From Paenibacillus stellifer (GTDB taxonomy: Bacteria > Bacillota > Bacilli > Paenibacillales > Paenibacillaceae), in the NCBI RefSeq assembly GCF_000758685.1, contig NZ_CP009286.1, positions 4,184,501 to 4,248,500 on the forward strand: DNA of 64,000 bases, read 5' to 3'. This document shows positions 34,878 through 43,511 of this stretch, piece by piece. Position numbers and translations under genes: made by a program. How positions within the stretch are numbered: position 1 is the stretch's first letter; every line of letters begins with the position of its first letter. A model generated the notes under the pieces. The model did not search any database. It had not been told where the DNA came from and saw only the letters and a list, made by a program, of their open reading frames with translations.

Positions 34878-36644
34878 TCACATCATGTTTCCTTTTTTCT
34901 CTAAAATACAAAATCCATAAGGACCAAGCTCAGTCCAATATTCATCTTGATATTTCTTACCGTTGTGCGAGCTATTTCCTGACAAATCCGCCGTCGCCCA
35001 TTCCCCAGCCGGTAAAGAAACGGCGACCCGAGCCGGTGTTGGCGAGGCGTTCATCGCTATAATCAGCTGATCCTCAACCTTCTTGCGTTCATATATCAGC
35101 AGCGAGGACCCTTTATCAGCAGAGATTATTCTGAAAGTTCCTGAAATAAGTGCGGGATGAATTTTACGTAGTTTTATACACTTTTTATAGAAAGATAGCA
35201 AGTCCTTATCCTGTTTCTCCTCCTCCCAGATCATGCATTTGCGATTATCCGGGTCGAAATGGCCGTCCAGTCCAATTTCATCGCCATAATAAATACTGGG
35301 CGCCCCTACAAATGTGAACTGAAAAGCTGCAGCCAGCTTCATCTTCGCTTTGTCATTCTTACATAAGGTCAGCAAGCGGACCGTATCATGGGTATCCAAA
35401 TGATTGAAAGAGGCTTCGTTCACTTGCTGCGGATATCTTGCCAAATACCTTCCCAACCTGGAGGCAAAAGAGTGCGCGTCCCCATGGTGAAATACAAAGA
35501 AATCGAGAATGGCATTCGAAACTGGATAGTTCATAACTCCGTGGAATTGATCCCCTTGCAGGAACTTCATCCCATCATGCCATACCTCGCCCAAAATGTA
35601 AGCATCCGGCTTCACTTCTTTTACCTCTTTGGAAAATGCTCTCCAGAATGCATGGTCGGTTTCGTTAGCCACATCCAGCCGCCATCCGTCCATATCCGTC
35701 TCTTCAATCCAATAGCGGCCGACCTGAAGGAAATAATCGCGCACCTCCGGATTGGCGGTATTCAGCTTTGGCATCGTCTGTTCAAACGCAAACGTTTTGT
35801 AGGTAGGGATCCCATCCACCTCGTGAAGGGGCCACTCCTGAATATGAAACCAATGATAATATCTGGAATTCGGCCCGTTCTTTACAACGTCCTGAAATGG
35901 CGGCCACGTCACGCCACAGTGGTTGAACACTCCATCCAGAATTATGCGAATTCCCCGTTTATGAGCAGCGGATACCAGTTTCCTTAACGTTTCAGCGGTC
36001 CCGAAATGCGGGTCAATTTTCATATAATCCTGTGTGTCATATTTGTGGTTGCCCGGCGCTTCGAATATAGGATTTAAATAAATAACCGTTATTCCGAGCT
36101 CAACCAAGTAATCCAGATGATCAATGACTCCCTGCAAATCGCCGCCAAAGAAGTTGCGATATTCCGGCTTGCCGCCCCACTCCAGCGTCCCTGCGGGATC
36201 ATTCGCTTTATCGCCATTGGCAAAGCGCTCGGGAAAGATTTGGTAAAACACCGCGTTTTTCACCCACTCCGGAGGACTTTGCAGATCAATCGGATGCAGG
36301 AAAGGGAACTCGAACAAGCCTAAATGCTCCTTCGGCATCGCTTGATCAAAGCCTATCTCCGTAAACCAGATATGTTCCTCGCCCTCTGTCAGAAGAAAGC
36401 CATAAGCCAATCTGCCGTAAGGCGGATTTACCTCAGCCTGCCAATAGTCATGAAGCTCGTCAGAGGCCAGCAATTCCATCTGCTTCATCTGCATATCTCC
36501 CCACGGCTTGCATTTGTCTCCGTAAAGCACTTCAATTTTCTCGATATCCGCTCTCTTCGTACGAATCCGCACATGAACCGTACGCTCATTATATCCATAA
36601 GCCCAACAATCATTGGACCTGTGATAAACAGCTTCTAATTGCAT
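34878..36644 (-). CDS. Cyclomaltodextrinase / neopullulanase-type alpha-glycosidase (GH13)
   Basis: The 588-residue cytosolic enzyme hydrolyses maltodextrins, cyclodextrins or pullulan. The N-terminal domain (1-120) is the dimerisation module of the GH13_20 group (WAYGYNERTVHVRIRTKRAD). The barrel shows YQIFPERFANGD near 134, the nucleophile D324 in DGWRLDVANE, acid/base E353 in ILGEVWHD and the transition-state D420 in HLDTHDTVR. No signal peptide. It lies between the transport genes and the GH31 gene, so it probably trims imported dextrins before GH31 acts. The exact substrate (nplT/cda type) is not decidable here. Confidence 0.92.
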   Translation of the reverse strand: MQLEAVYHRSNDCWAYGYNERTVHVRIRTKRADIEKIEVLYGDKCKPWGDMQMKQMELLASDELHDYWQAEVNPPYGRLAYGFLLTEGEEHIWFTEIGFDQAMPKEHLGLFEFPFLHPIDLQSPPEWVKNAVFYQIFPERFANGDKANDPAGTLEWGGKPEYRNFFGGDLQGVIDHLDYLVELGITVIYLNPIFEAPGNHKYDTQDYMKIDPHFGTAETLRKLVSAAHKRGIRIILDGVFNHCGVTWPPFQDVVKNGPNSRYYHWFHIQEWPLHEVDGIPTYKTFAFEQTMPKLNTANPEVRDYFLQVGRYWIEETDMDGWRLDVANETDHAFWRAFSKEVKEVKPDAYILGEVWHDGMKFLQGDQFHGVMNYPVSNAILDFFVFHHGDAHSFASRLGRYLARYPQQVNEASFNHLDTHDTVRLLTLCKNDKAKMKLAAAFQFTFVGAPSIYYGDEIGLDGHFDPDNRKCMIWEEEKQDKDLLSFYKKCIKLRKIHPALISGTFRIISADKGSSLLIYERKKVEDQLIIAMNASPTPARVAVSLPAGEWATADLSGNSSHNGKKYQDEYWTELGPYGFCILEKKGNMM

Positions 36645-36697
36645 AGAGAGTTATCCCACTCCTTTTTGATTTTTTTACCCGGCATTATTAGCCCACC

Positions 36698-37534
36698 CTA
36701 ACCTTTATCCGCTCCGGCCATAAGCCCTTCAACCAAATAGCGCTGCAGGAAAACAAACAACAGCGTGAGCGGCACAGCGACCAGAACACAGCCGGCAGCG
36801 AACATCGTGAACTCCGTCGCTGACCTTCCTTGTACGATACGGAACAGGCCGACAGCAAGCGTCTGTTTCTCCGGCGTGCTTAACACCATGTTGGCAAAAA
36901 TAAAATCAACGAACCCGCCGCTGAAGGAAGTAAGCCCGATAAAGACCAGCATCGGTTTGGAGAGCGGAAGTATGATCCGTCTGAATACGGTTAAATGCCC
37001 AGCTCCATCTATTTTTGCGGCATCTACCAAGCTCTGCGGAATCGTATCGAAATAGCTTTTCACGTACAAATATCCCATAGGCGCTCCGGCCGAATAGACC
37101 AAAATCAGCGACAGGTGAGTATTCAGCAGCTGAAGCTGCATCAGCAATATATAGACCGCAATCATACTCATAAATCCAGGGAACATCCCGATTACGAGCA
37201 GACCAAGCATCATTTGTTTACGGCCTTTAAAACGAAATCGCGAAAATACATAACCCGTGATCGTCACCAGGATCGTGCTGAATATCATCGTAAAGAAGGC
37301 AACTTTAAACGTATTCAGAAACCATTGTCCAAAAGGGTATTTGTCGAATAGATCACGATAATGCTGCAGCGTATACGATGACGGAATCAACTGATCGCTA
37401 TACAAGGCATTTCCCGGACGGAAAGAGGACATGACGACCCATAATGCCGGGTATACGCAGGCAACTGCGAGAATAATTAATCCGAGGTAGCAGAATAGAT
37501 TGCCCATACTGAAATTACGCTTCGATGTTGTCAT
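36698..37534 (-). CDS. mdxG: Maltodextrin ABC transporter permease, MalG/MdxG type
   Basis: The 278-residue inner-membrane permease has six membrane segments and the EAA loop ESYFDTIPQSLVDAAKIDGAGHLTVF in the form VKSYFDTIPQSLVDAAKIDGA near 150, which docks to the ATPase. It partners MdxF and MdxE. Its ATG overlaps the mdxF stop in an ATGA arrangement, so the two are translationally coupled. GGAGGATGA is upstream. No ATPase gene lies in the cluster, so a shared MsmX-like ATPase from elsewhere is expected. Confidence 0.92.
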   Translation of the reverse strand: MTTSKRNFSMGNLFCYLGLIILAVACVYPALWVVMSSFRPGNALYSDQLIPSSYTLQHYRDLFDKYPFGQWFLNTFKVAFFTMIFSTILVTITGYVFSRFRFKGRKQMMLGLLVIGMFPGFMSMIAVYILLMQLQLLNTHLSLILVYSAGAPMGYLYVKSYFDTIPQSLVDAAKIDGAGHLTVFRRIILPLSKPMLVFIGLTSFSGGFVDFIFANMVLSTPEKQTLAVGLFRIVQGRSATEFTMFAAGCVLVAVPLTLLFVFLQRYLVEGLMAGADKG

Positions 37535-38841
37535 CTGTAGTCATCCTCCTCCTTAAATGCTTTCGTACGGCGGACATTGGAAATGGCGAAGGACGCAATA
37601 ATAATGAAGATAAAAATGCCGATAATCGATGCAAAATTGTATTTGCCGCTGTCCATCGTCAATTTATACAGCCATGTGATCAAAATGTCCGTGCTGCCTG
37701 CCGATTGATATTTCGGATTAGCCGGATTCCCGTTCGTGAGCAGATAGATCAGATTGAAATTGTTAATGTTGCCCGCGAAGGACATTACGAGCAGAGGACC
37801 AAAGGAAAACATAACGGACGGAAAAGTGATTGCATTAAATTGCTGCAGCGGAGTCGCCCCGTCAATTTCGGCAGCTTCGTATAAATCTTTCGAGATCGTC
37901 GATAGAATACCTATTATCATCAGCATGGAAATCGGGAAACCAATCCAGATGTTGACGATAATCACCGTAAATTTTGCCCAAAATGGATCCGTTAACCAAG
38001 GCAGACCACCTAGACCAAAATAAGACAAATATTGATTAATCGGCCCGAATTCTCCATTGAACATATTTCTCATGATCAGGAGTGAAATGAATTGGGGAAT
38101 CGCATAAGGAATAATAAAGAGTGTCCGCCAGAAGCCTTTAAAGCGAATTCCCTGTTTCTGAACCATCAAAGCAGCCGCAAACCCGCCTGCAAAAGTAGTC
38201 AGCGTCGCACAGATCGTCCATACGAGCGTCCAGAACGCTACCCCAAAGAACGTTTGATTCCATGCTTTGATCGTGAAAATATCCTTGAAGCCTTCGAATC
38301 CGATCCAGCTTACGAGCTTAGCCGGAGGGATATAATTCGGAGCGGAATAATTCGTAAATGCGAGCAAAAGCATGAAAAGAATCGGCATGACGGTAAAGAA
38401 AACAACGAGCAAAAGCGGAAGGGAAATAACCATTTGCGGAAACTTGACACCGCCGAGATCGTGAAGTGTATCCTTAAAACCAGGTGAAGGCAGTCCCTGT
38501 TCACGCATTTTGCCGACGTTGTAGGCATCCCTAACATTTGCTATATAAACCGCAATCAGAATAAACATGGCTAAAATGACAATCATGCCTTCGATCATGA
38601 GGAATATCGAATGGTCTCCGCGGACATTCACGTAAACCTTGCCCACTTTCTCAAGGTGATCCGCCTGCTCTCCCAAGGTTACAAGTCCCCAAACGGCCCT
38701 GGGCAATGCCATTCCTACCGCAATAGCTGCCAGATGAACGCAGAATAATAGAATGCCTTTTATCATTTGACGATTATATATTTGACCAAACCCCATACCG
38801 ATGAGCGATAACAACGCTGCAAATTTTCGATGCTGGATCAT
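37531..38841 (-). CDS. mdxF: Maltodextrin ABC transporter permease, MalF/MdxF type
   Basis: The 436-residue permease is longer than MdxG because of an N-terminal extension with two or three extra membrane segments (FAALLSLIGMGFGQIYNRQMI and the segment after residue 75), as in MdxF of Bacillus. The ABC permease core starts near 190, and the EAA loop is STISKDLYEAAEIDGATPLQQF near 315. It forms the transmembrane channel with MdxG. GGGAGATG precedes the ATG. It is 90 bases after mdxE and overlaps mdxG by 4 bases. Confidence 0.92.
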   Translation of the reverse strand: MIQHRKFAALLSLIGMGFGQIYNRQMIKGILLFCVHLAAIAVGMALPRAVWGLVTLGEQADHLEKVGKVYVNVRGDHSIFLMIEGMIVILAMFILIAVYIANVRDAYNVGKMREQGLPSPGFKDTLHDLGGVKFPQMVISLPLLLVVFFTVMPILFMLLLAFTNYSAPNYIPPAKLVSWIGFEGFKDIFTIKAWNQTFFGVAFWTLVWTICATLTTFAGGFAAALMVQKQGIRFKGFWRTLFIIPYAIPQFISLLIMRNMFNGEFGPINQYLSYFGLGGLPWLTDPFWAKFTVIIVNIWIGFPISMLMIIGILSTISKDLYEAAEIDGATPLQQFNAITFPSVMFSFGPLLVMSFAGNINNFNLIYLLTNGNPANPKYQSAGSTDILITWLYKLTMDSGKYNFASIIGIFIFIIIASFAISNVRRTKAFKEEDDYR

Positions 38842-38931
38842 TGGAAATCATCTCCCGTAGGTGGCGCCATCCGTCACGAAGTACGAACGACGCCAGCTTT
38901 GTACGTTACCTTAGGATGTACTTGTTCATTG

Positions 38932-40251
38932 CTACTTGTTTAATGTCTTTATGCCCTGCTTCATATTTTCAACCGCACGATCGAGCGTTGTCTTGACGTC
39001 TTCGCCTTTCCAGATCAACTCAAGTGCATTAGCCATAGGCGCCCATACCTGCTGCATTTCAAATATGGAAGGCATGGCAACGGAATGCTCGAACTGCTTG
39101 ATCGCTCCGCTCACCATTTCGTTATCTTTAATGCCCGGTTCATTCTCCATGCCTTTACGGGCAGGGATAAATCCGGTCATTTCAAAGTTTTTCAGCAGCG
39201 CTTCCTTCGAGGTTACGTATCTCGCAAACAATTTGGCGGCATTCGGATACTTGCTGTAAGCACTCACATAATAAGCCTTTATCCCGGCAAACGTATCCGG
39301 TTGTTCCCCGTTTGGAAACTCCGGCAAAGGAACCATGCCTACTTCAAATGAAAGGTCGGAGAAATTGCCGATATTCCATACGCCATCCATATTGATCGCG
39401 AGCTTGCCCTCCTGAAACAGTCCTGTTTTTACGTCAGTTGTTGCGTCAGCAGCCTCCATTGGCAAAATTTCACGCATCGCCTGGAAGTATTTCATCCCTT
39501 CAATCGATCCTTCATTGTTAAGCCCGATATCATCAGGATTTGTGTTGTCGTCGCCAAAAATATAGCCTTTATAGCCGGAGATAAACGGATAAGCATAATA
39601 GAAGTTGTTAAGCTGCATCATAAAGCCGTATTTCTTTTTGCTTGGATCATTGTACGTTTTGGAGAAACTAATGATATTGTCCCAGCTGCTCAGATCATTT
39701 TCCGTAACGAGATCCTTGTTATAAAAAAGAGCGTACGTTTCCATATTTCGCGGATAGCCATACAAAATACCGTCCTTAGTAACCGCATTAACCGCTGTTT
39801 CATTAAACTCCGCCCGTGTCTCTTCTTCAAAGAAATCGTTTGGAAGTACAAATCCGCCTGCAACAGCTTCACTCAAGTTGTCATGCGGCAAAACGAGCAC
39901 GTCTGCTGCCAATCCGGCAGGTCCATCGGTTTTCATTTTTTGCATTTGCTCTGGTGCACCCTGCTCTTGAACCTCTACCGGAATGTTGTACTTCTTGGAA
40001 AATTCTTTGGCGATTTCGTTCAGAAAAGAAATTCCATCGTTACCATCCCATACAATCAGCTTGGCGCCCGGCTCAGGATTCAATTCCTCTTCTTGAGCAG
40101 CATCCGTTCCATTGTTGGCAGCCTCTTGCTGCTCAGCCTGCTGATCACCGTTCGAAGACGATGAATTTCCTGCCGAGCATCCCGCCGAGGTTGTAATCAC
40201 CAAGACCATTCCGCACAGTAGGGACAGCATTTTTCTAAAGTTCTTATTCAT
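38932..40251 (-). CDS. mdxE: Maltodextrin-binding lipoprotein, MdxE/MalE type
   Basis: The 439-residue solute-binding protein of cluster CUT1 captures maltodextrins outside the membrane for MdxFG. It has a lipoprotein signal (MLSLLCGMVLVITTSAGC) followed by a Ser/Asn/Gln/Glu-rich spacer. The extracellular binding fold shows AKLIVWDGNDGISFLNEIAKEF near 70 in parts and TFAGIKAYYVSAYSKYPNAA near 330. ATG at 40251 follows GAAGGGTGG. It is the first transport gene, and a promoter and LacI-type operator lie directly upstream, so induction by maltodextrin through the neighbouring LacI regulator is likely. Confidence 0.92.
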   Translation of the reverse strand: MNKNFRKMLSLLCGMVLVITTSAGCSAGNSSSSNGDQQAEQQEAANNGTDAAQEEELNPEPGAKLIVWDGNDGISFLNEIAKEFSKKYNIPVEVQEQGAPEQMQKMKTDGPAGLAADVLVLPHDNLSEAVAGGFVLPNDFFEEETRAEFNETAVNAVTKDGILYGYPRNMETYALFYNKDLVTENDLSSWDNIISFSKTYNDPSKKKYGFMMQLNNFYYAYPFISGYKGYIFGDDNTNPDDIGLNNEGSIEGMKYFQAMREILPMEAADATTDVKTGLFQEGKLAINMDGVWNIGNFSDLSFEVGMVPLPEFPNGEQPDTFAGIKAYYVSAYSKYPNAAKLFARYVTSKEALLKNFEMTGFIPARKGMENEPGIKDNEMVSGAIKQFEHSVAMPSIFEMQQVWAPMANALELIWKGEDVKTTLDRAVENMKQGIKTLNK

Positions 40252-40274
40252 TGCAAAACCACCCTTCAAATGTA

Positions 40275-40288
40275 ATTAAACGCTTACA
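40275..40288. promoter_or_regulatory. Operator candidate 1 (mdxE start region)
   Basis: ATTAAACGCTTACA on the plus strand lies directly after the mdxE -10 box, around the expected transcript start. It shares ATTAAACG with two other sites in this cluster. It also resembles a CcpA cre site, with one mismatch in the conserved G. Confidence 0.5.
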
Positions 40289-40289
40289 A

Positions 40290-40318
40290 TAAATACAAAT
40301 AAAACATTTAATCATCAA
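40290..40318 (-). promoter_or_regulatory. mdxE promoter
   Basis: TTGATG (40313-40318), 17-base spacer, TATTTA (40290-40295) on the minus strand. Operator candidate 1 follows at once, which fits repression. Confidence 0.5.
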
Positions 40319-40329
40319 CAAAACATGAA

Positions 40330-40357
40330 TTTAACCCTTAATTTATAAAGGGTTAAA
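40330..40357. repeat. Inverted repeat in the mdxE leader region
   Basis: TTTAACCCTT and AAGGGTTAAA are a 10-bp perfect inverted repeat with an 8-base loop, lying between the LacI gene and the mdxE promoter. It might end the lacI transcript, though no T run follows, or control the short leader frame it overlaps. Confidence 0.6.
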
Positions 40358-40360
40358 CAT
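40343..40360 (-). CDS. Possible five-codon leader peptide MFNPL
   Basis: ATG TTT AAC CCT TTA TAA is preceded at 6 bases by AAAGGAGGTGATG, a near-perfect Shine-Dalgarno stronger than those of the flanking genes. The frame ends within the inverted repeat at 40330-40357. It may be a leader peptide or chance. Confidence 0.25.
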   Translation of the reverse strand: MFNPL

Positions 40361-40387
40361 CCGCATCACCTCCTTTAATCAAATTTA

Positions 40388-40403
40388 GATTAATCGTTTA
40401 ATC
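40388..40403. promoter_or_regulatory. Operator candidate 2 (downstream of the LacI gene)
   Basis: GATTAATCGTTTAATC is an imperfect palindrome centred on CG, as is usual for LacI-family operators. The minus strand reads ATTAAACG, matching the other two sites. Confidence 0.5.
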
Positions 40404-40455
40404 TTTTGCTAAAAAATATAGCTCTCGTTAACCAGATAGAACTATATTTTATTAA

Positions 40456-41478
40456 CTATATCATATTAACTATACTGCTCTGTCTTACAGAAAGGCTTAC
40501 AGGAATTTTTACGGATTTTTTGTCTGTCAGACCGGTTCCGTTAATTTGATCCAGCAGCATTTTGACCGCGATTTGCCCTTTGGATACGATATCTTGACGA
40601 ATGGTTGTAAGTGACGGGATCATGTAGGCGGAATAATTGATATCGTCAAATCCGACTACGGACAGATCCGCCGGAACAGACAGGCCGATATCGTGCAACC
40701 CTCGAATCAAGCCAATGGCCGATACATCGGAGAAGGCAAAGATCGCACTGATTTTGGGCTTATAGCTTCCCAGCCTCTGGGCAACCTGATATCCGCCTCG
40801 AATGGACGGCGCTTCTTCAAATACCAGTTCCGGACCGGCTTCAATCCCTGATTCTCTTAACGCTCTCAAGTAACCTTGGTGACGGTAATAATTAACCCCG
40901 CCTTCCTCCAATTTACCGGTAAGCACTCCGATCACTTTATGTCCTAGACCAATCAGATGCCTCGTTCCCAGATATCCGCCGGCTTCATCATCAAGATCAA
41001 TCTGATGGAAATCAGGATTGGATAAATGACTGTCCAGAAATACGCATGGAATACCTAAGTCCAGCAATTTCTGAAAGGCCAAGGTATGCTCGAAAACGCC
41101 GACAACGATCAGGCCGTCCAAATGGCGCTGTTTCACAAAAGAAAAATCTTCGTTCTCATCAATTCCCAGCAATATAACCTGAACCTCATGATGGCGTGCG
41201 CCGCTCTCAACCCCTCGAACAAGCTCCCAATAGAAAGGATTGTCCTGAAGCATTCCCTTTTCCAAAAAAGGCACTACAACTGCAATCAGATGAGAATTCA
41301 TATCCTTCAGGCTTCTAGCGGATGCACTGGGCACAAAATGCATATCCTGAATGATTTTGTTAACCTTGCTTACTGTCTTGGGAGATACTCTGCCCTTTCC
41401 GTTAATAACATTAGACACAGTAGCAATGGAGACGTTTGCAATTCGGGCGATATCTTTGATCGACACTTTGTTGTGCAT
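40456..41478 (-). CDS. LacI-family regulator of the maltodextrin cluster
   Basis: The 340-residue repressor has a LacI helix-turn-helix (IKDIARIANVSIATVSNVINGKG, residues 6-28 in parts), then the effector domain (LIAVVVPFLEKGML near 68, DLSVVGFDDINYSAYMIPSLTTIRQD near 272 in parts). It lies upstream of mdxE on the same strand, with operator candidates both before its own gene and before mdxE, so autoregulation and control of the cluster by maltose or maltodextrin are likely. AAGGGG precedes the ATG. A MalR-type name would fit but is not certain. Confidence 0.87.
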   Translation of the reverse strand: MHNKVSIKDIARIANVSIATVSNVINGKGRVSPKTVSKVNKIIQDMHFVPSASARSLKDMNSHLIAVVVPFLEKGMLQDNPFYWELVRGVESGARHHEVQVILLGIDENEDFSFVKQRHLDGLIVVGVFEHTLAFQKLLDLGIPCVFLDSHLSNPDFHQIDLDDEAGGYLGTRHLIGLGHKVIGVLTGKLEEGGVNYYRHQGYLRALRESGIEAGPELVFEEAPSIRGGYQVAQRLGSYKPKISAIFAFSDVSAIGLIRGLHDIGLSVPADLSVVGFDDINYSAYMIPSLTTIRQDIVSKGQIAVKMLLDQINGTGLTDKKSVKIPVSLSVRQSSIVNMI

Positions 41479-41509
41479 ATGTAATTAGAACCCCTTGGCG
41501 TGAACTCTT

Positions 41510-41525
41510 GATTAAACGTTACATC
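41510..41525. promoter_or_regulatory. Operator candidate 3 (upstream of the LacI gene)
   Basis: GATTAAACGTTACATC lies about 35 bases upstream of the regulator start codon and shares ATTAAACG with candidates 1 and 2, suggesting autoregulation. Confidence 0.5.
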
Positions 41526-41593
41526 CTCTGCAATTCGATTAAATCATTCTCTTCTTGCTTTGTCAACATGTTTTTCAACACACGTCTTTTCCC

Positions 41594-41628
41594 AAAAAAA
41601 GAAGCTCCCGATTTCAGGAGCCTCTTGC
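41594..41628 (-). terminator. Terminator downstream of aspS
   Basis: On the minus strand GAGGCTCC and GGGAGCTTC form an 8-bp stem with G-U pairs, followed by a T-rich run (TTTTTTT). Confidence 0.78.
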
Positions 41629-41638
41629 AGCCACTTTC

Positions 41639-43414
41639 TTATTTTGCTTCAACAGGCTTTCGCGCCACCTTGATATGCAGCTGCTCCAATTGCGAAGTTT
41701 CGACTTCGGAAGGAGCGTTCATCAGCAGGTCGGTTGCGCTGGCCGTCTTCGGGAAGGCGATCGTCTCACGCAGATTGCTGCGGCCAGCCAGCAGCATGAC
41801 CAGACGGTCAAAGCCGAAGGCGATGCCGCCGTGAGGCGGCGTGCCGTATTCAAACGCATCCAGCAGGTACCCGAATTTGTCCTGAGCCTCTTCCGGAGAA
41901 AGACCGATCGCATTAAACATCTTCTCCTGCACGTCACGCTTGTAGATACGCATGGAGCCGCCGCCGACTTCGTAACCGTTCAGCACGATGTCGTAAGCCT
42001 GAGCGCGAATCGCACCCGGATCGGTGTCGAACAGGGCGATGTCTTCCTCGCGCGGACGAGTGAACGGATGATGCTCGGCCACGTAGCGCTTCTGATCCTC
42101 GTCATATCCAAGCAGCGGAAAGTCGGTGACCCAGGCGAATTTGTACACACTGTCGTCGATCAGGCCAAGCTGGCGGCCGATCCGCAGGCGAAGCGCGCCG
42201 AGAACGTCCGCTACGATCTTCTTCGTGTCGGCGGAGAACAGCAGCAGGTCGCCCTCCTCGGCTCCCGTGCGCTCCTTCACCTTGGCGATTTCCTCCTCGG
42301 TGAAGAACTTCACGATCGGGCCGCGGAATTCGCCTTCCTTGACCTGAATCCAGGCAAGGCCTTTGGCTCCGTAGCGGGCCGCGAACGGTCCGAGGTCGTC
42401 GATTTCCTTACGTGTCCATGTGCCGCAGCCCTTGGCGTTCAGGCACTTCACTTCGCCGCCTTTTTCAATAACGGATGCGAACACCTTCACGCCGCTGCCG
42501 GCTACGATGTCGTTCATTTCGATCAACTCAAGGCCAAAACGCAGGTCCGGCTTGTCCGAGCCGTATTTGCCCATCGCTTCAGCATAAGTCAGGCGCTGGA
42601 ACGGAAGCGCCAGTTCGACGCCGACCGTCTCTCTGAACAGGCGCTGCATCAGGCGCTCCATCATGGAGAGCAGGTCCTCCTGGGACAGGAACGAGGTCTC
42701 GATGTCGACCTGGGTGAACTCCGGCTGGCGGTCGGCGCGCAGGTCTTCGTCGCGGAAGCAGCGGGCGATCTGATAGTAGCGCTCCACACCGCCTACCATG
42801 AGCAGCTGCTTGTAGATTTGCGGCGACTGCGGAAGGGCGAAGAACTCACCTTCATGCACCCGGCTTGGCACCAGATAGTCGCGCGCGCCTTCCGGCGAGC
42901 TCTTGGTCAGAATTGGCGTCTCGATATCGAGGAAGCCTTCACCATCGAGGAAATCGCGGAAGATTTTGGCCGCCTTGGAACGAAGCAGCAGCGTCTTATG
43001 CATTTCCGGACGGCGCAGGTCAAGATAACGGTATTTCAGGCGGAGAGACTCGTCCACTTCCACACCGTCTTCGATGAAGAAAGGAGGCGTCTTGGCCGCG
43101 TTCAGCACGTCGATTTCCGTAATGCGGACTTCGATTTCGCCGGTCGGCAGGTTCGGGTTAACGGTCTCCGGGTCGCGCTTGACGACTTCGCCCTTCACGG
43201 CGATTACATATTCGCTGCGCACCTTGTCGGCTGTCTGCAGCGCTTCGCCCGAGTATGCCGGGTTGAAGACAACCTGCACGATGCCGCTGCGGTCGCGGAG
43301 ATCGATGAACAGTACGCCCCCAAGGTCACGGCGGGTCTGCACCCAGCCGTTCAATGTAACCGTCTGTCCGATGTGTTCGGGGGTCAGCTGACCGCAGTTG
43401 TGAGTTCTTTGCAT
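41639..43414 (-). CDS. aspS: Aspartyl-tRNA synthetase
   Basis: The class IIb synthetase charges tRNA-Asp. It has 591 residues. The N-terminal OB-fold anticodon domain holds [23 protein letters not shown] near 20 in parts, motif 2 holds [23 protein letters not shown] near 205 in parts, the bacterial insertion domain spans about 280-420, and motif 3 is [13 protein letters not shown] near 528. It lies 97 bases downstream of hisS and is probably cotranscribed with it from the T-box controlled promoter. A terminator follows. In Bacillus tcdA comes next; here the maltodextrin cluster intervenes. Confidence 0.97.
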   Translation of the reverse strand: MQRTHNCGQLTPEHIGQTVTLNGWVQTRRDLGGVLFIDLRDRSGIVQVVFNPAYSGEALQTADKVRSEYVIAVKGEVVKRDPETVNPNLPTGEIEVRITEIDVLNAAKTPPFFIEDGVEVDESLRLKYRYLDLRRPEMHKTLLLRSKAAKIFRDFLDGEGFLDIETPILTKSSPEGARDYLVPSRVHEGEFFALPQSPQIYKQLLMVGGVERYYQIARCFRDEDLRADRQPEFTQVDIETSFLSQEDLLSMMERLMQRLFRETVGVELALPFQRLTYAEAMGKYGSDKPDLRFGLELIEMNDIVAGSGVKVFASVIEKGGEVKCLNAKGCGTWTRKEIDDLGPFAARYGAKGLAWIQVKEGEFRGPIVKFFTEEEIAKVKERTGAEEGDLLLFSADTKKIVADVLGALRLRIGRQLGLIDDSVYKFAWVTDFPLLGYDEDQKRYVAEHHPFTRPREEDIALFDTDPGAIRAQAYDIVLNGYEVGGGSMRIYKRDVQEKMFNAIGLSPEEAQDKFGYLLDAFEYGTPPHGGIAFGFDRLVMLLAGRSNLRETIAFPKTASATDLLMNAPSEVETSQLEQLHIKVARKPVEAK

Positions 43415-43511
43415 AAAATTATCATACCCTTTCCTTAGTAAAATCTAACTTTAGAAAATCTTATTTCGAAGAAATTCGGCCTGTTCTACAGCCCGCCTTA
43501 TGAGTCGAGCT

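Noticed and set aside
41555..43438. 627-codon plus-strand frame across aspS
   Set aside because: Antisense shadow of a complete aspartyl-tRNA synthetase gene; no ribosome binding site and no motifs.
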